The translations under genes and the position numbers were made by a program. From assembly GCA_020630915.1 (NCBI GenBank), contig JAHDIF010000001.1, forward strand, positions 141,073 through 205,072: a stretch of 64,000 nucleotides of DNA, given 5' to 3'. Source of the DNA: Dokdonia sp. GTDB lineage: Bacteria > Bacteroidota > Bacteroidia > Flavobacteriales > Flavobacteriaceae. Below are positions 1 to 7,842 of the stretch, in pieces (position 1 is the first letter of the stretch; each line of letters begins with the position of its first letter). The notes beneath the pieces were generated by a model that saw only the letters and a list, made by a program, of their open reading frames with translations, did no database searches and was not told where the DNA came from.

Positions 1-138
1 AACTTATAAAACAAATAACCATTGCGAAGAGTTGGATGAGATTTCCGCCTTCGCGTTTCAATACAATTCCCACGAAGGTGGGAAACTTATAAAACAAATA
101 ACCATTGCGAAGAGTTGGATGAGATTTCCGCCTTCGCG
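1..138. repeat. Tandem direct repeat, 83-bp period, cut by window edge
   Basis: Positions 1-55 and 84-138 are identical. The units are separated by 28 bp that hold a small hairpin (67-84, TTCCCAC/GTGGGAA). Each unit ends in a GC-rich ATTTCCGCCTTCGCG motif, and the second completes it into a full inverted repeat at 124-143. More units may lie to the left of the window. No coding function is visible. Confidence 0.9.
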
Positions 139-143
139 GAAAT
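124..143. repeat. REP-like hairpin before a start codon
   Basis: Perfect 8-bp stem ATTTCCGC/GCGGAAAT around CTTC. It lies only 9 bases before the ATG at 153. The same 20-mer occurs in the opposite orientation at 21070-21089, also just upstream of a start codon (paaA), and the flanking bases match as well. Confidence 0.85.
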
Positions 144-152
144 TTAAATGAT

Positions 153-1793
153 ATGATAGAACGTAACATGGCACTTACAGGACAACCCGTAAGTCTCAAT
201 ACCACTCAAAAAATAGGCGTCCTGATCGGGATGGCTGGATTGTTTATTCTTGTGCTAGCGATGCTAGGTGTAGAGTTAGGAAGTAATGCCTTATGGCTTA
301 CCCTTTCTTTAGGTGGTATTACGGCAGGTGTGATTATTTTTTCCAAAGGTGCCTATGCCCATAAACTGCCAGGAATTAAAAACGACGGTGTCTGGTTTAA
401 ATCTATGTCTTCTCGTGGTGTTTTAGGATGGCTCGCAGGAATCGCCCTTACCGGGTTTTATGTCGTGCTCTACTTTTTTGCCGAAACACTAGGCCTGGGA
501 CAAGGAGCAGATGGGACGAATACCGGACTTGTAGGCCTTTTTGACCCGTTGAGTTTCTTCTTAAAAGGAAGTCAGGCTAGCCAGTGGTTTATGTACGGAA
601 CGCTGTATACGGTAGCCATTATAGCCTTTGGCATCAAGTTTATGTGGAAGTATAAGCACAACCGCTACGAGCAGTTACGTACGATAAGCGTGATGTTTTT
701 CCAGACGGCTTTTGCTTTTGTAATACCAGAACTGATGGCGCGTCTTAATTCTGACTCGTTCTCGCTACCCTATAACGATCTTAAACTTATGTGGCCCTTA
801 AACTACTATGCCTTTGACCAATGGCGTGTAGACCAGTTTATCAATGCACAAACTATTGGGCTGGCGTTTTTAATATTTGGCGTACTCACGATTTTTGTGA
901 TCTCTCCTTTCCTTACCTATAAGTACGGAAAGCGCTGGTATTGCTCTTGGGTGTGTGGTTGTGGTGGCCTTGCCGAAACTGCTGGAGATCCCTACCGCCA
1001 CTTATCTTCTAAAAAGATGAGCGCCTGGAAGCTAGAACGCTGGATGATCAATGCTGTTTTGGTTTTTTCTGTGGTGATGACTACGGCGGTAATCTCTACC
1101 TATTTAGGCTATGACGATACCAAGTACTGGTTTACAAAAAATACCTTCTTACTAAGTGCGGGCGTTTTTCTAGTCGTACTATTTGCCATCATTGCTTATT
1201 TTAAAAGAGACCAACTCAAGAGTGATGCATTTAAAGGTGCCGTAGTAGCCCTTGTGATCACACTTGCCGCTTTTGTAGCGATGTCCTTTTTAAGATTTCA
1301 CGAGATACAGGTAAATGCCGCGTATTTTTCCTTTGGCCTTAACACCAATACCTATGGTCTGGATGGCGCGATGCGCACCTTTTATGGCTTTGGGATAGGC
1401 TCTATCTTTTCTGGAGTAATTGGTACAGGTTTCTACCCTATACTGGGCAATCGTGTATGGTGTCGTATGGGATGCCCTATGGCAGGAATTCTTGGGATCC
1501 AGCAACGTTTGTTTTCTAAGTTTAGAATTACTACTAACGGCGGGCAATGTATCTCTTGTGGGAACTGCTCTACCCACTGTGAGATGGGAATAGATGTACG
1601 TGCCTATGCACAAAAAGGAGAAAACATCGTTCGTTCTAGCTGTGTAGGATGTGGCATTTGTAGTGCGGTATGCCCTCGCGGTGTCCTCAAACTAGAGAAC
1701 GATACCATGGAAGGGCGTATCAACCCTAAAGACGTATTGCTAGGTCAGGACGTAGACTTAATGAATTATGTAAACAGCAAGTACGAGGCATAA
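153..1793 (+). CDS. Polytopic membrane 4Fe-4S ferredoxin-type protein (NapH/NosR/CcoG-like)
   Basis: A 546-residue inner-membrane electron-transfer protein. About eight hydrophobic segments fill residues 20-400. The cysteines are C264/C268/C270 (CSWVCGCGG), C437 and C441 (WCRMGCP), then two ferredoxin CxxCxxCxxxC clusters at C466-C476 and C497-C507, each the kind that holds a [4Fe-4S] centre. The layout of two membrane CxxxC motifs followed by a C-terminal 2x[4Fe-4S] domain is that of the NapH/NosR/CcoG superfamily, which pass electrons from quinol or assemble metal centres. The physiological partner cannot be told: no nos, nap or cco gene is next to it. The start is at 153; an ATG at 168 (MALTG) is an alternative. 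A terminator follows at 1851. Confidence 0.8.
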   Translation: MIERNMALTGQPVSLNTTQKIGVLIGMAGLFILVLAMLGVELGSNALWLTLSLGGITAGVIIFSKGAYAHKLPGIKNDGVWFKSMSSRGVLGWLAGIALTGFYVVLYFFAETLGLGQGADGTNTGLVGLFDPLSFFLKGSQASQWFMYGTLYTVAIIAFGIKFMWKYKHNRYEQLRTISVMFFQTAFAFVIPELMARLNSDSFSLPYNDLKLMWPLNYYAFDQWRVDQFINAQTIGLAFLIFGVLTIFVISPFLTYKYGKRWYCSWVCGCGGLAETAGDPYRHLSSKKMSAWKLERWMINAVLVFSVVMTTAVISTYLGYDDTKYWFTKNTFLLSAGVFLVVLFAIIAYFKRDQLKSDAFKGAVVALVITLAAFVAMSFLRFHEIQVNAAYFSFGLNTNTYGLDGAMRTFYGFGIGSIFSGVIGTGFYPILGNRVWCRMGCPMAGILGIQQRLFSKFRITTNGGQCISCGNCSTHCEMGIDVRAYAQKGENIVRSSCVGCGICSAVCPRGVLKLENDTMEGRINPKDVLLGQDVDLMNYVNSKYEA

Positions 1794-1850
1794 AAGACTC
1801 CTGTTGCTCCTTCCAGCCGGCAGGTAGGTACGCGAAAAAAATAAAATCAT

Positions 1851-1882
1851 AAACCATCTTTAGAAACTAAGATGGTTTTTTT
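1851..1882 (+). terminator. Intrinsic terminator
   Basis: Stem AAACCATCTT/AAGATGGTTT with a short loop, followed by a run of T. It lies 58 bases after the stop of the 4Fe-4S protein gene and fits as its terminator. Confidence 0.85.
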
Positions 1883-2204
1883 ATGAGTGCTGTTGAAATC
1901 TTTATGGGAGCAGGGCTAATTATTTGGGAATGAGTAGATTTAATTCTGTATTTTCATTGAAAATTATGTAAACTAGTTGGCAGTAATTAAACCAGAACTA
2001 TGGTACATAAATATTTTATAACATTCAAAACACTGTATATAAAAATAGCGTAAGTCATTGCTAACAATAAGGTTTGCGTATTTTTAAAAAGTCACCCAAT
2101 TTTTAATCCAAAAAGCAACAGCTTGTTTTGAGTGTTGCTTTTGATATAGGGAGCTGTTGACAACAAGTTAGATTAAATCAGCATGTAACGTACGAACTAA
2201 CAAC
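1883..2204. other. AT-rich non-coding stretch ahead of acyltransferase
   Basis: No open frame or RNA gene is evident. Its right part (2051-2170) is the first copy of the island repeat described separately; the left part (1883-2050) shows nothing recognisable. Confidence 0.6.
2051..2170 (+). repeat. Island repeat copy A
   Basis: Shares with copy B (3435-3583) the phrases AAAGTC-C-CC-AATTTTTAATCC, AAAAAGCAA, TTTTGAGTGTTGCTTTT and ATATAGGGAGCT. AAAAGCAAC and GTTGCTTTT form a hairpin arm pair. It lies just before the acyltransferase gene. The repeats separate unrelated small genes, as cassette junctions would. Confidence 0.75.
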
Positions 2205-3431
2205 ATGAAAATACAACCAAAAAAATCTGAAAGGATTCACGCAATGGATTCATTAAGAGCAATTATGATGCTCTTAGGAATTGTTTTGCATACAACAATA
2301 ACATATATGGGCGGAGAACCAAATAGTGGTTGGCCACTTCGAGACCCAAATACGTTTAGTCAATTTCAAGAATGGTTACTATATTATATACACGTCTTTA
2401 GAATGCCCATTTTTATGGTTGTTGCTGGCTTTTTTGCAGCGCTATTATTTTATGAACGCTCACCAAGAAAGATGATAATAAATCGAGTAAAACGAATACT
2501 ATATCCCTTTGTAGTCGCAATACTCATTTTATGGCCTCTCACAACCCTAGCATTTTCCTATTCGAATAATGTTTTTTCCTGGACTACCTCTTTTGACTCA
2601 CCTATAGGACGGATGTTTATTGGTACAACATTGAGCTCATTCGAAAACTTAAATTCATTTATCCCTCAAAGAACTATGCACCTTTGGTTTTTGTACTATC
2701 TGATTATGTTCTCTCTAGTGTCTTATTTACTCGGATTATTGTTTAAAAAAACACCTTTCTTAACCTCTACAATCACAACCCTCTTTAACAAAATAATACA
2801 AAACCCTATTCTTAAGTTGGTTTTCTTTACAGGCCTTACCTATGGCTTACTTCAAATTATTGATAAAGAAACATCGTTTGCTTTTCTACCAAATTTTAAC
2901 ACTTTTGCCTTCTATTTCTCTTTCTACATTTTTGGTTGGATTCTGTTTAAATCTAAAACGCTGTTAACCACTTTTATGAATTTTGACTGGCTGTTTTTTA
3001 TAATAGGAACAGCTATTTATACCTCATATTTCTTGATACCTATAGAGTATCATCCAGCAGTTAAAACATTAATAAATTCTACTTGCATATGGCTCTTTAT
3101 TTTTGGAATAACCGGATTATTTTTAAGATATGGTAGCAACCATTCTGCGAGAATGCGATATATATCAGATGCTTCCTATTGGGTTTATTTATTGCACCTT
3201 CCATTGACAGCTTTAATACCAGGATTAATAGGAGACATAAAGTTGCCAGCTATCGTTAAGTTTTCAATTGTAGTTGTCGCTACAACAGTGATTTGTTTCA
3301 CTACCTATCATTACCTCGTAAGAGGTACATTTATTGGGAAATTTTTGAACGGAAGAAAATACTCGAGAAAACTATCTGATATTACAAAAGCAGAAGAATT
3401 GAATAGCTTAAAACCTATTTTAGACAATTAA
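2205..3431 (+). CDS. Acyltransferase family 3 membrane protein (OafA/OpgC-like)
   Basis: A 408-residue integral membrane O-acyltransferase. The N-terminus AMDSLRAIMMLLGIVLHTT carries the conserved Asp-x-x-Arg and the first-helix His typical of acyltransferase-3 proteins. About ten hydrophobic helices follow, and the last (residues 320-375) keeps the YWVYLLHLP motif. Members transfer acetyl or succinyl groups to surface sugars, glucans or peptidoglycan; the substrate here is unknown. It stands alone between island repeats rather than in a polysaccharide operon. Its AT-rich composition differs from the genes to the left, which suggests accessory or transferred DNA. The only strong start is the ATG at 2205. 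Confidence 0.85.
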   Translation: MKIQPKKSERIHAMDSLRAIMMLLGIVLHTTITYMGGEPNSGWPLRDPNTFSQFQEWLLYYIHVFRMPIFMVVAGFFAALLFYERSPRKMIINRVKRILYPFVVAILILWPLTTLAFSYSNNVFSWTTSFDSPIGRMFIGTTLSSFENLNSFIPQRTMHLWFLYYLIMFSLVSYLLGLLFKKTPFLTSTITTLFNKIIQNPILKLVFFTGLTYGLLQIIDKETSFAFLPNFNTFAFYFSFYIFGWILFKSKTLLTTFMNFDWLFFIIGTAIYTSYFLIPIEYHPAVKTLINSTCIWLFIFGITGLFLRYGSNHSARMRYISDASYWVYLLHLPLTALIPGLIGDIKLPAIVKFSIVVVATTVICFTTYHYLVRGTFIGKFLNGRKYSRKLSDITKAEELNSLKPILDN

Positions 3432-3434
3432 GAC

Positions 3435-3583
3435 CAGTTGCTAACCACGTGTGCATAGGGCATTACTAATCCGTTGCTTAATCGAAGTCAAGGTATTTGG
3501 AAAGTCGCCAAATTTTAATCCAAAAAGCAAAAGCTTCTTTTGAGTGTTGCTTTTATATAGGGAGCTATTAACCGTTAGTTAAA
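3435..3583 (+). repeat. Island repeat copy B
   Basis: The best-preserved copy. It starts with CAGTTGCTAACCACGTG just after the acyltransferase stop, contains GTTGCTTAATCGAAGTC, then the same AATTTTAATCCAAAAAGCAA, TGAGTGTTGCTTTT and ATATAGGGAGCT blocks as copy A, and ends near a TTAGTTAA motif ahead of the next gene. Confidence 0.8.
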
Positions 3584-3606
3584 AAAAACCAAGTCTTGAA
3601 ATTAAG

Positions 3607-4053
3607 ATGGAGAAATTTGAATTAAGAGGGCAAGATGGCTACATAAAAATGTGGATTCAACAAGTGTTTGGGTTTCCAAACAAAACAAGTTATTTAGGTG
3701 GCTACGAATGTATAGTAGGCATTGAAATAAATATCGGTAATTACAATGTAAAGAGTGAGTTTTTCTCTACAACTGTCGAACTGTTTAATTTTAGAAATAA
3801 ATTCAAAACATGCCACGATGAACTAAACGGAATTGCTGAGTTCAAGTCTTATGAAGACAATCTGGAATTAACAGTAAAATACTCGCTTGGAAAAGTTCTA
3901 ATTTGGGGTAAATTTCAAGAGAATATGTCAGTCGATACTATTTTAGAATACGATTTTAGCACAGACCAATCCTACTTGCAGAGCACCGTAAGTGAATTGA
4001 ACCAAATTGTTGAAAAGTATGGAGGAATGAAAGGAGTAAGGATCAAATACTAG
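3607..4053 (+). CDS. WapI-like immunity protein (tentative)
   Basis: A 148-residue soluble protein without signal peptide. The stretch GGYECIVGIEINIGNY, the later ELFNFRNKFKTCHDELNG and the C-terminal DQSYLQSTVSELNQIVEKYG resemble the WapI-type immunity family, which neutralises toxic C-terminal domains of contact-dependent toxins. This is family recollection, not a search result. No toxin gene lies beside it, so it would be an orphan immunity gene, a common state in accessory islands. It sits between island repeats B and C. The start is the ATG at 3607. Confidence 0.5.
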   Translation: MEKFELRGQDGYIKMWIQQVFGFPNKTSYLGGYECIVGIEINIGNYNVKSEFFSTTVELFNFRNKFKTCHDELNGIAEFKSYEDNLELTVKYSLGKVLIWGKFQENMSVDTILEYDFSTDQSYLQSTVSELNQIVEKYGGMKGVRIKY

Positions 4054-4160
4054 TTGCTAGTAAGCCATGTAAAAAAACAGCCCAAGTCTCTGCTAAAACA
4101 AAGGTTTACGTAATTTTGGAAAGACGGCCCAATTTTTAAATTTGGCCTCTTATGAGAACT
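4054..4160 (+). repeat. Island repeat copy C (degenerate)
   Basis: Begins with TAGTTGCTAGTAAGCC at the stop of the immunity-like gene. It keeps GCTAAAACAAAGGTTTACGT and GGAAAGACGGCCCAATTTTT in the same order as copies A and B, but has lost the AAAAGCAA hairpin part. Confidence 0.6.
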
Positions 4161-4204
4161 AAAACAAGGCACACTTTTTGAATTACTTTAAGAAACTCAA
4201 AATA

Positions 4205-4615
4205 ATGGCCAAAGTACTTACTCTATTATTTATACTCCTTACGACTACTATCTCTGCCCAAAAAGTAGATCATACAGGAATATACCGATGGGAATCCTCT
4301 GCTATTATAAAACCAGGAGAATCACAAATAACTCGTATACTTCGTATAGAAGCAGATGGTACATTTACTTTTGATAGACTACGCCCTTCTTGGGGTTTAA
4401 ATAAAGAAGATCACCTCTATGGCAAAGGCACTTGGACTGCAAAAGGTAAATACATCTATTTCACAACAAACCCTGAGATTGACTTGGATAACAAATACAC
4501 CCTAGATTTTACCAATACAAAAGGCCGCTGGGATGCACGCAAAAACAAGCTTATCCTTTATGAATCGGATATCTTTTGGTTACGTAGGTTTGCCATCGCA
4601 AAACAAGCCAACTAG
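4205..4615 (+). CDS. Small secreted protein of unknown function
   Basis: A 136-residue product with a clear signal peptide, MAKVLTLLFILLTTTISAQ, typical of Flavobacteriaceae exported proteins that are cleaved before Gln. An upstream TTG at 4178 is in frame but adds residues that spoil the signal, so the ATG at 4205 is preferred. The mature part is about 115 residues and beta-rich, with repeated short motifs of Trp, Gly and aromatic residues, compatible with a lipocalin-like fold. I do not recognise a family. Its end overlaps the convergent E1 gene by 4 bp in a shared CTAG. Confidence 0.7.
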   Translation: MAKVLTLLFILLTTTISAQKVDHTGIYRWESSAIIKPGESQITRILRIEADGTFTFDRLRPSWGLNKEDHLYGKGTWTAKGKYIYFTTNPEIDLDNKYTLDFTNTKGRWDARKNKLILYESDIFWLRRFAIAKQAN

Positions 4616-6657
4616 TAGTTAAGCAACTCTTCAATCTTGGCCTTTACCTTCTCAGTACTAGGAATCATTGTTTCTTCCAGAATACTATTGAGTGGGATTG
4701 CTGGCATATTTTCTGAACCTATCAGTAGCACAGGAGCATCTAACTCTTGAAAACATTCTTCCTGAATTCTTCCTTGAAGACCGCGACTGAATCCGTTGTT
4801 AGAAGGTTCTTCTGTGACCACAAGGCACTTCCCACATTTCTTAACAGATTTAAAAACCGTTTCATAATCTAGCGGGTGTAAGGTTCTTAAATCTACAACC
4901 TCGATTCGATCTTTCATTCCCAGTTCTGCACTGGCATTCATTGCCCAATGTACACCCATCCCGTAAGTAATGATTGAGACGGTTTCTTGATCTTCCTGTT
5001 TCCAGATTTCTTGTAGCACATTTGCCTTTCCAAAAGGTAGCATATACTCTTCATCTGGCATCACTGAGGTTGCGCCTTGTGTACCTGGCACCTTAGACCA
5101 ATACAAGCCCTTATGCTCAAAAATAACGACTGGATTAGGATCATAATAGGCAGCTTTTAATAACCCCTTTAAATCGGCACCATTAGATGGATAGGCTATT
5201 TTGAGTCCGCGTATGTTGGTGACCACACTCTCTACAGAAGAAGAGTGATAAGGTCCTCCAGAACCATACGCCCCAATAGGCACTCTTAAGATCATAGATA
5301 CAGGCCATTTACCATTGGATAAATAACATGATCTAGACACCTCTGTAAACAATTGGTTGAGTCCAGGCCAGATATAATCTGCAAATTGCACCTCAACAAT
5401 CGGTTTTAATCCTACGGCACTCATCCCAACCGTAGATCCTACTATAAATGCTTCTTGTATGGGTGTATTAAACACACGATTATCTCCAAATTTTTGCGCT
5501 AGTGTCGCGGCTTCTCTAAAAACACCGCCTAGTCTTCCTCCTACATCTTGCCCGTACATCAAGCATTCTGGATGCTTGCGCATTAACTCTTCTACAGCAA
5601 ATAGTGCGCAGTCTACCATCACTACTTTATCGCCATCCTTTGGAGAGCGTTCACCTACTTCTTCTGTAACTTGTGTTGGGACAAAATCGTGGGTAAACAA
5701 ATCTTCTGGTGAGGGATCTGCCGCCTGTAATGCTTTATCTAATGCTTTTTGAGTTTCTGCTTTCGCGAAAGCGTTAAACTCCTCTATATCATCATGAGAG
5801 AACCCCTGATCCAATAGCAATTGAACCATTTTAGGATACGGATCACGACTACGTGCTTCTTCCAAATCATCACGATACCACTCCATACGTACTCCAGAAG
5901 TATGGTGATTTAAGAGCGGTACTTTTGCGTGTACTAAGAATGGGCGACGCTCTTTTCTAATAGTTTGGATTACTTTTTCCAACGTATCATAACTCTCCTC
6001 AAAATCCGTCCCGTCTATAGAAACGGCTTCCAAGCCGTGAAAACCTGCTGCATATTCATAAGCATTTTGTGCTCTGGTTTCGGCTTCGTTTGCGCTTATA
6101 TCCCAACCGTTATCTTGTACGAGGTATAAAATCGGTAGCTGTTTGAGAGCTGCCATCTGGAAAGCCTCGGCTATCTCCCCTTCTGTGACAGATGCGTCCC
6201 CCAACGAACAGACCACAAAAGGAGCTTCACCATGGTCTTGTAAATCTTCTAATTCTTTATAAGCAAAACCCATTGCTACTCCGGTTGCAGGAATAGCTTG
6301 CATTCCTGTAGCACTACTTTGATGCGGAATCTTCGGCTTATCATCATCTCGTAAACTAGGATGTGAATAATATGTGCGTCCCGCCGAAAAAGGATCATCC
6401 TTTTTTGCTAGTACCTGTAACATCAAATCATAAGGCTTCATCCCAATCGCAAGCAGCATAGAGTCATCACGGTAATAAGGGAAAGCATAATCCTGAGGCT
6501 GGAGCTGCATCCCTATTGCGGTCTGAATGACTTCATGACCTCTACTCGTGGCGTGTACATACTTTGAAACTACTTTAAAATTGGCTTCGTATAACTCGGT
6601 CATTGCCTTTGCTGTACAAAGATTTACAAATGCCTTTTTGAGAATTTCTTTATTCAT
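4612..6657 (-). CDS. Branched-chain 2-oxoacid dehydrogenase E1, alpha-beta fusion
   Basis: A 681-residue thiamine-diphosphate enzyme that decarboxylates the 2-oxoacids of Leu, Ile and Val and transfers the acyl group to the E2 lipoyl arm. Residues 1-300 form the alpha part, with GDASVTEGE and DNGWDIS as the ThDP/Mg motif. Residues 345-681 form the beta part, with YGQDVG, PIQEAFIVG and a transketolase C-terminal domain. The linker contains an AFAKA segment encoded by a genome palindrome at 5759. Alpha-beta fusion in one chain is known in Bacteroidota; most bacteria have two genes. It is last in the operon E2-ilvE-E1. No E3 is present, so that subunit must come from elsewhere. Confidence 0.92.
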   Translation of the reverse strand: MNKEILKKAFVNLCTAKAMTELYEANFKVVSKYVHATSRGHEVIQTAIGMQLQPQDYAFPYYRDDSMLLAIGMKPYDLMLQVLAKKDDPFSAGRTYYSHPSLRDDDKPKIPHQSSATGMQAIPATGVAMGFAYKELEDLQDHGEAPFVVCSLGDASVTEGEIAEAFQMAALKQLPILYLVQDNGWDISANEAETRAQNAYEYAAGFHGLEAVSIDGTDFEESYDTLEKVIQTIRKERRPFLVHAKVPLLNHHTSGVRMEWYRDDLEEARSRDPYPKMVQLLLDQGFSHDDIEEFNAFAKAETQKALDKALQAADPSPEDLFTHDFVPTQVTEEVGERSPKDGDKVVMVDCALFAVEELMRKHPECLMYGQDVGGRLGGVFREAATLAQKFGDNRVFNTPIQEAFIVGSTVGMSAVGLKPIVEVQFADYIWPGLNQLFTEVSRSCYLSNGKWPVSMILRVPIGAYGSGGPYHSSSVESVVTNIRGLKIAYPSNGADLKGLLKAAYYDPNPVVIFEHKGLYWSKVPGTQGATSVMPDEEYMLPFGKANVLQEIWKQEDQETVSIITYGMGVHWAMNASAELGMKDRIEVVDLRTLHPLDYETVFKSVKKCGKCLVVTEEPSNNGFSRGLQGRIQEECFQELDAPVLLIGSENMPAIPLNSILEETMIPSTEKVKAKIEELLNY
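5759..5772. repeat. Palindrome GCTTTCGCGAAAGC (inside E1)
   Basis: Exact 14-bp copy, read in the host gene as AFAKA in the linker between the alpha and beta parts. Confidence 0.95.
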
Positions 6658-6690
6658 AGTTTGTGCTTATTTAGACAAGCCACTTTGTTT

Positions 6691-7776
6691 TTATACTAGT
6701 TCTTTTGACCCAACTGGCAACATCCAATTAAATGGATCTTCTCCTCCCGTTTTAATATCGTTAAGTGATTGATTGATATCCTTACCTACGGGATGTTCTG
6801 TGGACACGGGTATGGTCTCTTCACCCCAACCTATCTCCTGAATATATGTAATTCCTACAGCGGTTCCTGTTCCAAATGCTTCTTCCAAAGTTCCGTCTTG
6901 AGAGGCCGTCGCTATTTCTTGAAGGGTGATTTTACGTTCTGTTACTTCAAAGCCTTTATGGCGAAGTAAATCTATCACACTTTTACGTGTGATCCCGTGT
7001 AAGACAGAACCATCTAATTCTGGTGTAATAAATGCGCCGTCTATCTTGAAAAAGATATTCATCGTTCCTACTTCCTGAATGTATTTGTGTTCGTGGGCGT
7101 CTAACCATAGTACTTGATCATATCCTTTAGATTTTGCAATCTCGGTAGGTCGTATTGCAGCGGCGTAGTTCCCAGCGGCTTTAGCCTCGCCAGTTCCTCC
7201 ACTAGCAGCACGTATGTATTCTTTTTCTGCCCATAATTTTATAGGGGTACTAAAGAAAGGACCTGCTGGTGAAGCAATAATGATAAATTTAAAACTAGTC
7301 GCTGCTCGCATCCCAATAAAAGGCTCATCTGCATACATAAAAGGCCTTAAATACAATGCGCTTCCTTCGGCTGGCGGAATCCATCCTTTCTCTACATCTA
7401 CTAAGGATTTTAGTGCAGCTACAAAAAGATCTTCTGGAAAATCTGGCATTCCCATACGCCTTGCACTTTCATTAAGTCGTTTGGCATTTTCTTCCGGACG
7501 GAAAAGTAAAGGAGTTCCTGAGTCTGCTTTCGCGAAAGCGTTATCCTTAACAACAGTTGCCTTCATTCCTTCGAAAATGGCTTGTCCATAATGCAACGCC
7601 ATTGCCGCTGGATGTGTTGGCACAAGGGCAAGAGGTTCAACCCTTGGATTGTTCCACTGTCCATTTGCAAAATCACATATAAACATATGATCTGTAAAGG
7701 TTCTTCCCAATGGGATATTATCAAAATCGAGATGATCCAATTGGGAATTTCTAGTTTTTGTTATCGTTATATTCAT
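6691..7776 (-). CDS. ilvE: Branched-chain amino acid aminotransferase
   Basis: A 361-residue PLP fold-type IV aminotransferase that interconverts Leu/Ile/Val and their 2-oxoacids. The PLP lysine is in GEAKAAGNYAAA, and EVGTMNIFF follows as the phosphate-binding region. Its length and the ATVVKD...FRPEENAKRLN region fit the eukaryote-like BCAT2 subgroup. An extra NAFAKADSG segment, encoded by the palindrome at 7526, lies in the N-terminal domain where relatives have a short turn. It lies 33 bp upstream of the E1 gene and 66 bp downstream of the E2 gene, so its role here is catabolic and feeds the dehydrogenase. Confidence 0.92.
   Translation of the reverse strand: MNITITKTRNSQLDHLDFDNIPLGRTFTDHMFICDFANGQWNNPRVEPLALVPTHPAAMALHYGQAIFEGMKATVVKDNAFAKADSGTPLLFRPEENAKRLNESARRMGMPDFPEDLFVAALKSLVDVEKGWIPPAEGSALYLRPFMYADEPFIGMRAATSFKFIIIASPAGPFFSTPIKLWAEKEYIRAASGGTGEAKAAGNYAAAIRPTEIAKSKGYDQVLWLDAHEHKYIQEVGTMNIFFKIDGAFITPELDGSVLHGITRKSVIDLLRHKGFEVTERKITLQEIATASQDGTLEEAFGTGTAVGITYIQEIGWGEETIPVSTEHPVGKDINQSLNDIKTGGEDPFNWMLPVGSKELV
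7526..7539. repeat. Palindrome GCTTTCGCGAAAGC (inside ilvE)
   Basis: Exact copy, read as AFAKA within DNAFAKADSG. Confidence 0.95.
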
Positions 7777-7842
7777 AGTAGGACAATATTTTTATTCTAT
7801 GCTTCTGCAGCATCTCTTATCAAAGTAGAAAAGAGCTATGTT

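Noticed and set aside
1290-1613. 107-residue frame on the minus strand
   Set aside because: It lies wholly within the 4Fe-4S protein gene and has no family features.
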